A DNA stretch of 64,000 nt from Trichomonas vaginalis G3 (GCF_026262505.1 NC_067203.1:1860001-1924000); one strand, 5' to 3'; positions 10,290-21,164 are shown, numbered from the stretch's first letter. Numbers and translations are program-made. Notes: generated by a model from the letters alone, not told the origin.

Positions 10290-11389
10290 TCAAGACTAAC
10301 GACGTTAAAAAATTAGGATTCACAAACGAGGAAATAAAGGATATATTAGAGGAGGCGAGTTATGAAGTTAATAAATATTATTTAAGAAATTGTCAAAAAT
10401 TCGCGGAGTTATTAAATGATTTAGATTATGATGGAAAAATGAATAAAGATGATGTTATAAATTTCTTATATCCCACATCTGAAGAAGAAAAACCTAAAGA
10501 ACCTGATGTTTTCCCTGAATATTATGAAGAACGGATTAAAGATGATGAATATGATGAAATTGAAAGACTGGAAAAAATAAGAGATGAAATAGATGAAAAA
10601 ATTAAGGAATTAAGAGAAGTTGAAAAATATAATGAGAATGAAGTAGAGGGTTTAATGAATATCCAGCTTCAGAATCAGAAGTTCAAAAATCTCATGAAGA
10701 AAGATATAAAAATTACTTTTTGGAATCTACTAAAAATTTATTAGATGGTGAAATAGATGAAACACTTTCAGAAGAAGGTACAAAATTTATTCATAAACAT
10801 AAGTTACAATTTATTGACGATGGAGATTATCCATGTATATTACTTTCACCTCCTCTTGATTCTGAAAAATTCAAAAAAGCACTGAAAAATGTAACATATG
10901 CAACAAATACGATTAAGAAAGAAGACCATGATATTTACACAAATTATTATTTAAATAAATGTACAGGTGTTGATAAAGTTTTGATTTGTTAGATAAAAAT
11001 ATCAAAAGAAACAATTGGTACATATAAAATTTTATGCGATTGTGGTTTCATTATTGAAGATACTAATAATGTTTCATATGAAAGAACAGCACCGAAGGAA
11101 GACGAAGTTGAAAGGTCTATACCATTCGTTATTAAGAATATAAAAGATATGAAAACTTATAAACATTATATTTATTCATTTATTTCAGAAAAAATGGAAG
11201 CAAACCCATAAAACATCATCTCATCATTTTATAGCTATTCATACATTCCTTTTCAAAGTTGTGAAATTAAATAAGACAGGAATTAGATTTAATGTATCAG
11301 GGTACGCATTCTTGAGTAAATTAAAATGTATTCGTCACGTCGCAGATGATAAAAATTTATGTGTTCTTAATTCATTTTATGGACTTTAG
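10277..11389 (+). pseudogene. Polinton 370-residue-type gene, broken copy
   Basis: Fossil relative of the whole gene at 59755-60867 in Polinton B (see that entry for its domains). It shares the leader and the first codons with the 161-residue gene at the other end of the element, because the terminal repeat ends inside both. Function not recognised. Confidence 0.75.
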
Positions 11390-12188
11390 CCCTGGACTTT
11401 AAAAAAATAAACTTTATTTTTATTTATTTTTTAATTTTTTATTCTTACATAAATGAACAAAAACGGAACAGCTAAAATGAATGATAATCAAATAAGAGCC
11501 GAAGGTAGAAGGTTATTTAAACGCTTCTATAACATTCCTGATGGTGTTAATCCTAAAACTCGTAGAAGTTATTTAAATGAAGCCATAGATGCATATGAAG
11601 GATTTGACATTTCATCAGAAAGTGAGAGGTTAGCAAGAATGTTAAACGTTAATATTGATTTTTATTATTGTGACCCTCAACCAGAAGACGTAGACATAAA
11701 TAAGGTAGACTTTCCATTAGTGGAATCAATAATGATAGATCCAGAATTTGAAACAGTAAATATTTTATTAACACAGAGTCCATGTGGAAAACTTCACGCT
11801 GACAGAATAACAGACGTTGAAGCACTCACCGGCTATAAAGTTTGCCCCTTTTGCAAAGAAGAAGTTTATTCTATCCGTGATGACCAGAAAGGAAAAACCA
11901 AAGAAGATTTTTAAAACATTGTGAGAAATGTAAAGAAAATAATGGAAGATTAATTCAAGACGTTCAATTGCAAAACACACAACAACCATATGCACCACAT
12001 ATCACGAAACAGAAGATATATCAATGGCTATTAGCTCACAATTTGCAGGAATATTATAAACCAACAAGATATTATATTACTTTTGACTTCGAAACATTAG
12101 AGACTAAAGAAGAACTTCAACTTTCTGAATGTGCAACTTTGAACGCTTACTTAAAACCATTTATGGTATCATCAACTGTCAAAATAAA

Positions 12189-12250
12189 GCCGCAAACGGA
12201 CTCTTTGAGTCCTGAAGGTCTTTCAGACCGAAGCGGCGAGGTCGTAGACC
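12189..12250 (+). repeat. Nested mini-hairpin cluster inside PolB (Polinton A)
   Basis: Outer hairpin halves GCCGC (12189-12193) and GCGGC (12233-12237) are separated by a 36-nt block (12197-12232) holding GGACTCTTTGAGTCC and GGTCTTTCAGACC, then followed by GGTCGTAGACC (12240-12250). In Polinton B (58927-58939) the 36-nt block is absent and the outer hairpin is closed by a 3-nt loop. Length is a multiple of three. Confidence 0.85.
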
Positions 12251-12383
12251 GTGATAAAACATTTACGAGGAATTTTTGCTTAACATCAAGTGATTCGTTC
12301 ATCTCTGATTGGATTGAATTTTTATTTTCAACCTGTTCATTAGTTGCTAAATCAAATATTGAACAATATGAAGAATTAATGAA

Positions 12384-12418
12384 GCCGCAAACGGACCAAA
12401 CGGCGGGGACTTTGTCCC
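12384..12418 (+). repeat. Second mini-hairpin cluster inside PolB
   Basis: Starts with GCCGCAAACGGAC like the cluster 195 bp upstream and ends in GGGACTTTGTCCC (5-bp stem, TTT loop, 12406-12418). Read in the same frame (K-P-Q-T-D). Both Polintons carry it. Confidence 0.7.
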
Positions 12419-15121
12419 ATACATTAAATGAAAAACAGAAGGAAGCATTTAAAGAACTTCTAGATGAGGAATTCAATAAAGTGAATATCATAGGTTTTAA
12501 TTCGGGAAAGTTTGATTTAAATTTAATTCTTCGTGATTTAAACACTGCAAAATGGAAAATAAAATCAATGCTGGGTTCTTCTTCTCAATTTAAGCAAATC
12601 ATTGTAAAGAAAACAAACTGTCCATATGAATTAAGATTTATTGACATCAGAAATTATATAGCGGGTGGAACATTAGACCAATTCACTCAAGATTTCGGAA
12701 ACAATAAATCACGTGTTAAATCCTTTTTCCCTTATCAATTCATCACATGGGAGAATTACGAAGATGAATTATATAAAGTGGAACCATTCACTCAAGATTC
12801 ATTTTATTCAGCATTAACTCAAGAAACAATATCCGATTCAGATTATCAAATATATCTCAATGATGCTAAAAATTTTGAGAATAGATTAGAATATTTTATT
12901 CATTATTGCAATAAAGACGTTGAAATTATGATTGACCCAATTGATAAAATTATTGAAGAAACATTTGTTTATAAAATTGACATGCTTCATAATCTTTCTT
13001 TATCATCGAATGCATCAATGATTCGTTACGCGTTAGCATATAAGAACTTCAATCCTAACGAAACATATCCAGAAGAAGAAAATGTGGAATCAAGTTTTGA
13101 ATTAACGAAAAAAGTATTGGAAATATAAAATTGAATCATATAAGAAACAAGATGAAAAAGCAGAAAGGGATACTAAAAACAATGTTTCAATGGATGACTA
13201 TCAATACTATCACGATTTAATCCTTTCATCTAAATGCAAAATGTGTGGTAAAGCGTTTACATATGCTAATAAACCAACATTAGATAGAATCGATAATGAA
13301 AAAACCACATACCAAAGAAAATTGTCAGTTAATGTGTTGTTATTGCAATGTCGTAAAATCAAATAAAGATGAAGATGTTCAACGTTTAAGAATCAATTTA
13401 AGAAATTATGCATTAAAAATAATTTACCAATGACTCTAGATTCAGTTGAAGCTTATCACATCCTCCGTAATGGAATTACTGGTGGTTTATCAAATGTTCA
13501 ACATAGAGTAAATCTTAAAGGAATCACGCACATTAATAAACTTTCATATAATCCAGAAACTAAAACTGTATCAAATGAGGACACTTCCAACATTATGACT
13601 CATTTCGTTGGTGTTGACTTTAATTCATTATATCCTTCATCATTTTCATCTAATCCTCATGATTTCATTCAATATACTGACCATAAAATGTATATGCCGG
13701 GAAGATTGAATGGTGTTATCATTTGTGATACAGCAACAAAGAAAGCAAAAGCATTGGGAATAATTAAGAAGAAAAATACTTTATTCGTGGCTGAAGTAAA
13801 GGGTCACATTGATGAAAAATACATTAATGATTACATAAACTTTTTACCGATAATAAGAAACTTAGATATTATCACAGATGAAAAAACAATTGGCAGTTTT
13901 ATGTATAATTACATGAAATCAAACAATCTACCAGTTGACCAGAAACAGAGAAAATTAACTCAGTTAGCATCAACACACAACCAATATCAACCATTTTCTT
14001 CTTATTATCTTTGGTATCTAATAGACAGATTTCATTTTATCATTGATGATATTCAATCAATTTTAACATTTACTAAAAACACTTGTTTTAATGAATTTGC
14101 GAACGAATTTATGAATGAAAGACAAAAGGCTGAATTAGAAGGAAATAAAGGAAAAAGTTTATTTTGCAAGATTTCACTTAATGGATCATATGGTTACGAT
14201 GCAATGAATACACAAAATTACGCAAAGACTAAAATAATGAATGCACAGAAGGCACGCGTTGCATGTATGTCAAATAAGTTTAAAAACATAAGAGAAATAG
14301 GTGAAGATACGTATCAAGTGATGCTTAAAGATAGATTTTATAGATGTGATACATGTTTACAAGAGGCATTCTTCACTTTAGATAGTGCTAAATACTGGTA
14401 TTTGGTTTTCATTTATGATTTTATGTATAAATGCATGGATGTTAATCGTTTTCATTTCATTGAAGGTGATACTGATTCATCTTATTGGGCTATTGCTGGC
14501 GACCCAAATCTTCCTAACACTCAAGCATTTCAAGCAATTGTAACCGATAAAAAATTTTATGATAAAAACATTTACAAATTCGCACCTTTTGATTTCTTTT
14601 GTTTTAATGAGAAATTTAAACCTAAATTAAAGAATAAAGCTGAAGAAAAAGCACATGAGAAGAAGTTATTGGGTTTAGCAATTGAGAAACAAGGTGATAA
14701 CATGGTTGCTTTATGTCCTAAGTGTTATACTTCATTCAACGGTTCAATTGATGGGAGTGATTTTAAAAAGATTGCACAAAAAATGAAGGGTGTTAGTTTA
14801 CGACAAAATAAACAATTAACACCTAAAAATTATTTGGATATAATAAATGATAAAGTGATATTTGATGGTCAGAATATTAATTTACAACTTAAAAACGGGT
14901 CAATGACTCGCTTAACAATCGGTAAGACTGCATTAACAGGAGCACACACTAAGGCTGTATGTTGTGAAAATGGATGTTGTATGCCATTTATTTAATACAA
15001 TTTAAAATTTTATTTTTAATAAAATGCCACAGAAGAGACAAAAGGAACCGTTAATGATGGTTTTGATACTATGATTCAAAGAGGTGGGCACCCTTAAAAC
15101 ATTTATTTTATTTTTATATAA

Positions 15122-16654
15122 ATGAATAGCGTAGATTTAAAAATTTTGATTGATGATTTAGTACTTAATCAAAATTTTCTTGATTATTACGATTTAAAAG
15201 CATATCTCCAAAAATAATAAAAATATAACGGGTGATGATATGGAATATTATTATCCATATTATAAAAATGCAGTTTTGAAATATCATGATAAAATAATTT
15301 CTAAAATTAAAGACAAAATTAAAATAATGAATATACAAAGGAAAAAACTAAATCACAACTTAAACAGTTGAAAGATTTCAAAAATAAAGTATTAACAGAA
15401 GAAGATATTGATGAATTATATAAATTATATAATCCTGAGCCGCAAAAGCAAAAGGAGCAAAAACAAAAGGTGCAAAACACCCAGGTCCTTCAGACCATAA
15501 ATGATGCACAAGCTTTAATTTATGATTCATTAGTTAAACCATATTCAGCCCGACTTTTAAATGAAGATCAACTTTTGGAATTCATCCTTCAACATAAACT
15601 CGAAGCGGGAAAGTATATTAAACCTTTATATACAGCATATTTAAAACAAATGAATAGAATACATCCAGAATTAATGAAGGAAGGAATGAATTCCAAAACT
15701 TCATCATCCAAAATCAAAGCAGATAAAATTAAACCACTTGCAACACCAAAACCTCCAACGACAGTACCACCTCCTCCTTCAGTTAATCCTTCATCATTCA
15801 CTTTATTATATCCATTTCAAACATTAAAGAAGCAAAAAGATTTTAAAAAGGATTTCAAAATATTAAATAAACCAATTGACCCAAAAATTCAACCGTTAAA
15901 GGAAAAATTTAGTCGCCCTTCATTTGCACCATATCCATATTCATACGAAATCGATCATTTAGAATATTCAAGAGGAAACGTTACTTATTTATTTGCCATT
16001 AACATTAACACCAGATATTTATATTGCATTCCGGTGAAAGGGAAAACAGAACAGGAAACAAGAAGAGCTATTCAATACTTACTAGATCATGAAAGAGTAG
16101 ATAATATAAGGGGTGATGGTGATAAAGGATTTCAGGCAGCTATGACTCATTATTTCCCACAAATTAATTTTTACTTCTCATCCTCTCCATATACATTTCA
16201 TAATAAAATAGTTGATGTGGTAATGAGAACTCTTAGAGATGCGTTAGGGGTTAACGGTCAGATATACTGGGATGGAAATCATGACTCCATCATACAACAG
16301 TTAGTATATTATTACAATAATACATGGCATAGAACAATAAACATGAAACCAGTGGAAATGAAAAATGATATTTCAAAAGAATGGGAATATATTAGAAAGC
16401 AAATGGAAAGGTTGAATGATGTTAAACGTGAACAAATTAATTCAGGGCTCATGAATTTTAAACAAGGAAATAAAGTTTTGATTCATCTCGATTATGGAAA
16501 AACTGATAAATTAATGACAAAAAGAAGACGAAGATTTGACACAATAGCTGAATTTGTTAGATATATTAACGGCAATGCATTAGTTGAAGTTGACAATAAA
16601 TTAATAGAAATTCCGATTTATTTTATTACTCCATTATATTTAAATAATATTTAA
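15122..16654 (+). pseudogene. Polinton retroviral-type integrase region (broken)
   Basis: Integrase of the rve/RNase H-like superfamily that inserts the element and makes the 6-bp duplication. The N-terminal ~200 residues are basic and helical, with a proline-rich linker (PKPPTTVPPPPSVNPSS). The catalytic core follows: EIDHLEYSRGNVTYLFAI opens the first acidic strand, DNIRGDGDKGFQAAM the second, and the NKIVD..MRTLRDALG helix then YYNNTWHRTI close it. A C-terminal basic SH3-like tail (KVLIHLDYGKTDKLMTKRRRRFD) is present. The gene is broken at its 5' part. It starts in the TATAAATG context. Confidence 0.85.
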
Positions 16655-16673
16655 TTTTTTTATTTCGTAAGAA

Positions 16674-16946
16674 ATGAGTGACAACGAAGCATCCAAGAGT
16701 CCAGACAATGAATATAAAAAGAAACTAAACAGAATTAAATCAAAAATATGCTATTACAAAAAGAAGTCGCAATGCGGTGGGGTTGAAAACGATAAAGAGA
16801 GGAAAGAAATAATCGAAAAATTAGAAACTTATCGTTCAATCCTTAAACTGAGTGAAGCAAAAATAAAAGAATTTAATAGAATAAATAAATTGATTGGAAG
16901 AGATGAATTTAATAAAGATGAATTTTTAAACTCTATCCAAATTTAA
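16674..16946 (+). CDS. Small basic coiled-coil protein, 90 residues
   Basis: Function unknown. Lysine-rich, predicted helical throughout (YKKKLNRIKSKICYYKKK, then EIIEKLETYRSILKLSEAKIKEFNRI). It lies 20 bp after the integrase and converges on the 54-residue gene, overlapping its stop by 3 bases. The Polinton B copy (54268-54540) is equally complete, with a handful of substitutions, which supports it being a real gene. Confidence 0.65.
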   Translation: MSDNEASKSPDNEYKKKLNRIKSKICYYKKKSQCGGVENDKERKEIIEKLETYRSILKLSEAKIKEFNRINKLIGRDEFNKDEFLNSIQI

Positions 16947-17107
16947 TTTTTATTCCTCTTCGACAACATCTCTCTTTCCATCATTACTGCATAACCACAT
17001 TTTCTCAATTTTAGTGGTTTGTTATTTTTAACATGTTCTTGCATCATTTTTATCATTTCCTCCCTTGTTATGATTCGTGGTAAATTTTGAGCTTGTGGGG
17101 TATTCAT
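16943..17107 (-). CDS. Very small basic protein, 54 residues
   Basis: Reads MNTPQAQNLPRIITREE and ends in KLRKCGYAVMMERE plus a lysine/arginine tail. It is preceded by TTTTTATCATAAATG, the element's common start context, and conserved at 54108-54272 in Polinton B. Size and charge would suit a small core or capsid-cement peptide, but that is a guess. Confidence 0.6.
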   Translation of the reverse strand: MNTPQAQNLPRIITREEMIKMMQEHVKNNKPLKLRKCGYAVMMEREMLSKRNKN

Positions 17108-17222
17108 TTATGATAAAAATAAAAATTTAAATTATGCCGTTTGCTCTTTTGGAGCTCAGGACTTTCAGTCCGTTCTAAAGTTTGAGACAACAGTCACTGT
17201 GTGACGAGACCTGAAGGTCATG

Positions 17223-17490
17223 ACATTTTGACAACAGTTCAGGAGGAAGGTAGTTATTAATTATTTTTGAATAACCGAAGGTGCTACCATGCTACCATGT
17301 GCTACCAGGTCATTTAACTTCTCTGAAAAAGTGTGACAACACGACATTTTGACAACAACACAGGAGGAAGGTAGTTATTAATTATTTTTGAATAACCGAA
17401 GGTGCTACCATGCTACCATGTGCTACCAGGTCATTTAACTTCTCTGAAAAAGTGTGACAACACGACATTTTGACAACACAGCAGGATTAA
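17223..17490 (+). repeat. Direct repeat array, ~121-bp unit (2.2 copies), left flank of the PrimPol module
   Basis: Units begin ACATTTTGACAACA at 17223, 17344 and, partly, 17465. Each contains GGAGGAAGGTAGTTATTAAT and the triple GCTACCATGCTACCATGTGC block. Inverted copies lie at 20627-20956. The repeated GGTAGCAT and TGTTGTCA words look iteron-like. Confidence 0.85.
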
Positions 17491-17525
17491 TGCAAAAATA
17501 AATTCAAATCATACTTTATAAAGCT

Positions 17526-17553
17526 AGACCTTTAGGTCTCGCCGCTTAGCGGC
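17526..17553 (-). repeat. Mini-hairpin pair forming the 3' end of the PrimPol-helicase gene
   Basis: AGACCTTTAGGTCT (17526-17539) and GCCGCTTAGCGGC (17541-17553). On the coding strand the pair reads GCCGC-TAA-GCGGC-GA-GACC..., and supplies the last residues (P-L-S-G-E-T) and the stop. Same order as the cluster at 12233-12250 and at 24136-24161. Confidence 0.75.
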
Positions 17554-19856
17554 TCATTTACAGGTATTTCATCATCAGTAAATGATTCCTCATTATCGTT
17601 TGGTTCAACCTGTTTATATAATCCTTTCATTTCTTCTTTCAAAACATAATACCATGTTTGTTTACCGTCTATTCTTCTATGTTTCCTATCACATTTATCC
17701 TTAATACTCATTTGAAAGTTTTTGTCTTTCATGACTGATGGTTTGCAGAATAGAGCATTTTCACACGTCATACCTGCACACAATTCATCATAATGTGTAT
17801 TTATCCATACATCTAAAGGATTTGATGATAATTCAATTAAATCTTGTTTGGCTTCAGTCATCGGTATGATTCGTACATTAAATGATGAAAGGTCGTAATT
17901 GAAAAAATATGTTAGTAAATTATCATAAAATTCCTTTGTGCATGAATCCATTAAATTCTTGAAGTAATCAAATTGACCCTTGAATTTACCATTAACCCTT
18001 AAAACTACGTATCTTCTGTCTCCAACTTCAATTTTGACAGGGTAGACGTTGTTAGTTACGAAAATGAAGTTTGCAACGTTCTGAGCTGTTCTTCTGGGTT
18101 GATTCTTTTCATTAATTCTAATCTCATTATCCGTAATAATTGATTTCAAAGCGTTGAAGTTTGCGAGTCTGTCTTCACCAACATTCTTGAGTTCATTAAG
18201 TACAAGAAACATTTTATTTTCAACTACTGAATTGAAATTACCCGTTAGCTCACTTATTTCGGTAATGTTTTTACATGAATAACCAGCGAGAAGTTCAGAA
18301 ATAATGTCTGTAAATCTGTTTTTACCTGTTCCCTGAAGTCCTTTCAAAATAATTGCTGTTTCATTCTTGATTCCGGGATGTTGAATCATTGATGCAATCC
18401 AGCCGAGAAGGTATTTATACACTTCATCGTTATTATCACAAATGGCTTCTTTAATGAAATTCATAAACATCTCAATTTTTGAGTAATCTGGTTTTTCGAG
18501 AACGTTGTATTTATAACCTTGAAACGTTGAGAAAACATCTGGAGAATCAGATTTAAAGCAAACACCCTTAACGGTTAATGAAGACAATTGATTTAGTAGT
18601 ACATCCCATGCTGTTATGGTTTTACCTTCTTCTTTAAATAATTTAATCATTTTGAGTGACTCTTTCATGTTTGACTGAAGAACAAATGATATTTGATTCA
18701 TTTTGTCGTGGATATTATAGTCCTTTTGAATGAAATATTTATTTCCACAATCTACAAAACGGATTACACGTGATAAATCCTCAATTACTTCAGAACTGTT
18801 TTTATACTGATGATTTTCAGCCTTGCGTCTAATATCTGTTATCAAAAACGAGTCATCAAGTTTGATATCAAATGTTATTTTTGGCTTACGTAACAAAGGT
18901 AAAACATATTCATCATAATATTCCTTTTGATATAGTTTTAGAATCTTCACTAAAACAAATGGAGAAGTCATTAAATGTGCATATCTACTACGTGCTTTTT
19001 CAAAATTACTTTTTGCATTTTCTGTTAAACTGCAGAAGTTATAAACGTTATCGTATGCTTCATTAATTAAATGATCCGGTAACGAATTAATAGCTTGAAA
19101 CAGTGTGAATAATGTAACTTCTTTTTCTAAATTCATGTTTCCACCGTCATTATGTACTTCAAAATCACAGATGCCATCAACTATGCTCTGAGCAAGTTTA
19201 TCGTCAATGTTTACATCTTTGTTTTCATTCATGATAGTCTTTATTTCTTCGTTCTTCTGTTCAACTCTTACCTTAATATTCAAATCATTTAATATATCAT
19301 TCACTGTTCTAGTTATGGTCGAGTCGTAACTTCCACGAATGAATGAGTATGTTTTGATTGGTTCTGTTGCATTCTTGCGAACTCTTGAATCAGCCATAAC
19401 CACTAAAGAACGCTTTGAATCATCCATAGAAGTCATGATATCAATATCATAATCATTGCAGGAATAACATTTAATCATTCTGTTCGAGGTTGAATAAAAG
19501 AAATTAGTGTTGCAATAAATGTGAAGACCTCCTGAAGCGGTTTTAACGATAACATCTTTATCCGAAAGTTTTGATAAAATGTCTTTTCTAACTGTTTCTT
19601 TAAGTTCATCATTGTATGATTTATTGATATCAACATCTATAATCGTTAAATTTGAAATTTTATTTACTAATAAAGCCATACCAGTTTTCCTTCCTTTTCC
19701 TCCATCATGTTTGAGGTAGTTATGTAAATCAATCCTGTTTTCACCAATTCTTTCGTTGAGGGTTTTAGTTTCTGCCACAACTAATTCCTCAGCTAATGAA
19801 TCAATAACTTTTTCATCAGAAACGATATAGTTGCTGTTGTTGTTTGTTGCTGTCAT
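17532..19856 (-). CDS. PrimPol - superfamily 3 helicase fusion protein
   Basis: 774 residues, a DNA primase-helicase. The N-terminal part has the archaeo-eukaryotic primase signature: a DxD motif in IIDVDINKSY (about residue 74) and an sGgxH motif in KTASGGLHIY (about 104-113). The C-terminal part is an SF3 helicase: Walker A GLQGTGKNRF (about 507-516), Walker B KMFLVLNE (about 549-556), motif C NFIFVTNN (about 595-602) and a following RRYVVLRV arginine segment. The fusion is typical of virophages, polinton-like viruses, transpovirons and some plasmids, and is not part of the common Polinton set. The gene opens in the TATAAATG context. It is whole. The C-terminus is made by a mini-hairpin pair. 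Confidence 0.88.
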   Translation of the reverse strand: MTATNNNSNYIVSDEKVIDSLAEELVVAETKTLNERIGENRIDLHNYLKHDGGKGRKTGMALLVNKISNLTIIDVDINKSYNDELKETVRKDILSKLSDKDVIVKTASGGLHIYCNTNFFYSTSNRMIKCYSCNDYDIDIMTSMDDSKRSLVVMADSRVRKNATEPIKTYSFIRGSYDSTITRTVNDILNDLNIKVRVEQKNEEIKTIMNENKDVNIDDKLAQSIVDGICDFEVHNDGGNMNLEKEVTLFTLFQAINSLPDHLINEAYDNVYNFCSLTENAKSNFEKARSRYAHLMTSPFVLVKILKLYQKEYYDEYVLPLLRKPKITFDIKLDDSFLITDIRRKAENHQYKNSSEVIEDLSRVIRFVDCGNKYFIQKDYNIHDKMNQISFVLQSNMKESLKMIKLFKEEGKTITAWDVLLNQLSSLTVKGVCFKSDSPDVFSTFQGYKYNVLEKPDYSKIEMFMNFIKEAICDNNDEVYKYLLGWIASMIQHPGIKNETAIILKGLQGTGKNRFTDIISELLAGYSCKNITEISELTGNFNSVVENKMFLVLNELKNVGEDRLANFNALKSIITDNEIRINEKNQPRRTAQNVANFIFVTNNVYPVKIEVGDRRYVVLRVNGKFKGQFDYFKNLMDSCTKEFYDNLLTYFFNYDLSSFNVRIIPMTEAKQDLIELSSNPLDVWINTHYDELCAGMTCENALFCKPSVMKDKNFQMSIKDKCDRKHRRIDGKQTWYYVLKEEMKGLYKQVEPNDNEESFTDDEIPVNEPLSGET

Positions 19857-19936
19857 TTATATAGGAATAAAAAATAAAAATAATTCATAACTACCTTTAT
19901 TTTTCTGTCTTAAGGAAATTCATGAAAATTCATGGT

Positions 19937-20521
19937 TCAAAACTGAATATCATATAACCTCTTGAAAACGTTTAAACGAACTTGAACTTTCTTTCCTTCA
20001 GTATCCGTCAAAGTAACATATGCAATTCCTGATTTTAGGAAACAAACATGCATTTTTCTATAGTTAACTCCTGTATAGTAATAGAATGCGTCCTCATTCT
20101 CAACATAGTAGTAGAACTCTAAGTCATGCTTTCCATAAGAGTTTATTTCAATTGCTTCGTCAGATATTTCATCAACGAACTCATAAACTATATCACCATA
20201 CTTGCTTTTATTTCTATTGTTTTCAGATCTAGAACACCAACGAAGGTTTGAGATTCTGTTGTCGTCTCTTTGATGGTTTATATGGTCCACACACGGTAAA
20301 TTGTTCGGATTGGAAATAAAATGAGTAGCTATGAGAACATGTTTTTGGTACTTTTTGAGGTTTAATGTTACACAAATATAACCTATTCCTCTGTTATATT
20401 CATGTATAATTCTCTTGGTTTCTTTCTTCCTTATTTCAAAAGGCTCAGAACAGTGAATTTCATACTCTTCATCTTGTAAACATTCTTTCCATACATCTTG
20501 ACCAACAAGTTCAGCGTACAT
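19937..20521 (-). CDS. HNH homing-type endonuclease, 194 residues
   Basis: NUMOD4/HNH_3-like. The centre reads GYICVTLNLKKYQKHVLIA then CVDHINHQRDDNRISNLRWC (about residues 84-104), the DH.N...D.R..NLRW signature of phage and giant-virus HNH endonucleases, followed by SRSENNRNKS. The N-terminus (YAELVGQDVWKEC) resembles the NUMOD4 start. The last 80 residues are unassigned. It sits upstream of the PrimPol gene on the same strand, inside the repeat-bracketed module, where it could drive spread of the segment (inference). Whole. Confidence 0.82.
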   Translation of the reverse strand: MYAELVGQDVWKECLQDEEYEIHCSEPFEIRKKETKRIIHEYNRGIGYICVTLNLKKYQKHVLIATHFISNPNNLPCVDHINHQRDDNRISNLRWCSRSENNRNKSKYGDIVYEFVDEISDEAIEINSYGKHDLEFYYYVENEDAFYYYTGVNYRKMHVCFLKSGIAYVTLTDTEGKKVQVRLNVFKRLYDIQF

Positions 20522-20626
20522 CTGTCTTTACATACAAAATAAAATATATTTTTTAAAAAAACTAAAATATATGTTTATTTCGGGAAAATTCATGACAAAA
20601 ACATTTACGAAGAAGAAGTTTATTTC

Positions 20627-20956
20627 CTGTGTTGTTGTCAAAATGTCGTGTTGTCACACTTTTTCAGAGAAGTTAAATGACCTGGTAGCACATGGTAGCA
20701 TGGTAGCACCTTCGGTTATTCAAAAATAATTAATAACTACCTTCCTCCTGAACTGTTGTCAAAATGTCGTGTTGTCAACATGGTAGCATGGTAGCACCTT
20801 CGGTTATTCAAAAATAATTAATAACTACCTTCCTCCTGAACTGTTGTCAAAATGTCGTGTTGTCACACTTTTTCAGAGAAGTTAAATGACCTGGTAGCAC
20901 ATGGTAGCATGGTAGCACATGGTAGCATGGTAGCACCTTCGGTTATTCAAAAATAA
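20627..20956 (-). repeat. Inverted repeat array, right flank of the PrimPol module
   Basis: About three copies, one shortened, of the ~121-bp unit of 17223-17490 in reverse orientation. Words TGTTGTCAAAATGTCGTGTT, GGTAGCATGGTAGCA and AATTAATAACTACCTTCCTC recur. Confidence 0.85.
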
Positions 20957-21020
20957 TTAATTATTGAATAACTGGGAAATAAATTTACGTCAAATATGCA
21001 ATTTATAAAATCTTATGTCG

Positions 21021-21105
21021 ACAGGCTACGTAGCACAGTGGTCTAAGGTGGTGTTATGGAGGGGTCAAGGTCTGTGGTTCGAACCGCGACGGCGCCGTAT
21101 TTTCT
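21021..21105 (+). other. tRNA-like sequence with pol III boxes
   Basis: TAGCACAGTGG (A box), then GGTTCGAACCG (B box) and CGGCGCC, followed by TATTTTCTTATTTTTC. Acceptor ends GGC..CG and CGGCGCC pair at 5 of 7 positions. The T arm pairs only with a 6-nt loop and the anticodon arm is poor. It is better viewed as a degenerate tRNA or a pol III promoter cassette than a working tRNA. Confidence 0.3.
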
Positions 21106-21164
21106 TATTTTTCTTTTGTTTTGTCTTGTTTGTCGTGAATAAAAAGTGTCATAAAAGTGCTCTA

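Larger units (their letters stand above)
11453..14995 (+). pseudogene. Polinton protein-primed DNA polymerase B region (broken)
   Basis: Family B, protein-primed polymerase, the replicase of Polintons. Seen in order: an N-terminal part with a CPFC zinc-ribbon-like motif; Exo I FDFETLE near 12,085; Exo II GFNSGKFDLN near 12,495; Exo III YCNKDVE near 12,905; an embedded HNH domain near 13,215-13,350; Pol A DFNSLYPSSF near 13,617; Pol B KISLNGSYGY near 14,168; Pol C GDTDSS near 14,465; and a C-terminal zinc-binding tail ending in CCENGCCMPF. The order matches the family, with the HNH insert between exonuclease and polymerase as an extra. The region is broken. It opens in the TAAATG context common to element genes. 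Two short-hairpin inserts lie inside it (see findings). Confidence 0.9.

Noticed and set aside
12083-14480. Host replicative polymerase (delta/zeta) gene
   Set aside because: Motif spacing and the Exo/Pol layout are of the protein-primed type, and the gene lies within a bounded Polinton with integrase and packaging genes.
15072-15098. AGGTGGGCACCCTTAA stretch as a relative of the TTAA element ends
   Set aside because: Short coincidence; the surrounding sequence is ordinary Polinton spacer present at the same place in both copies.
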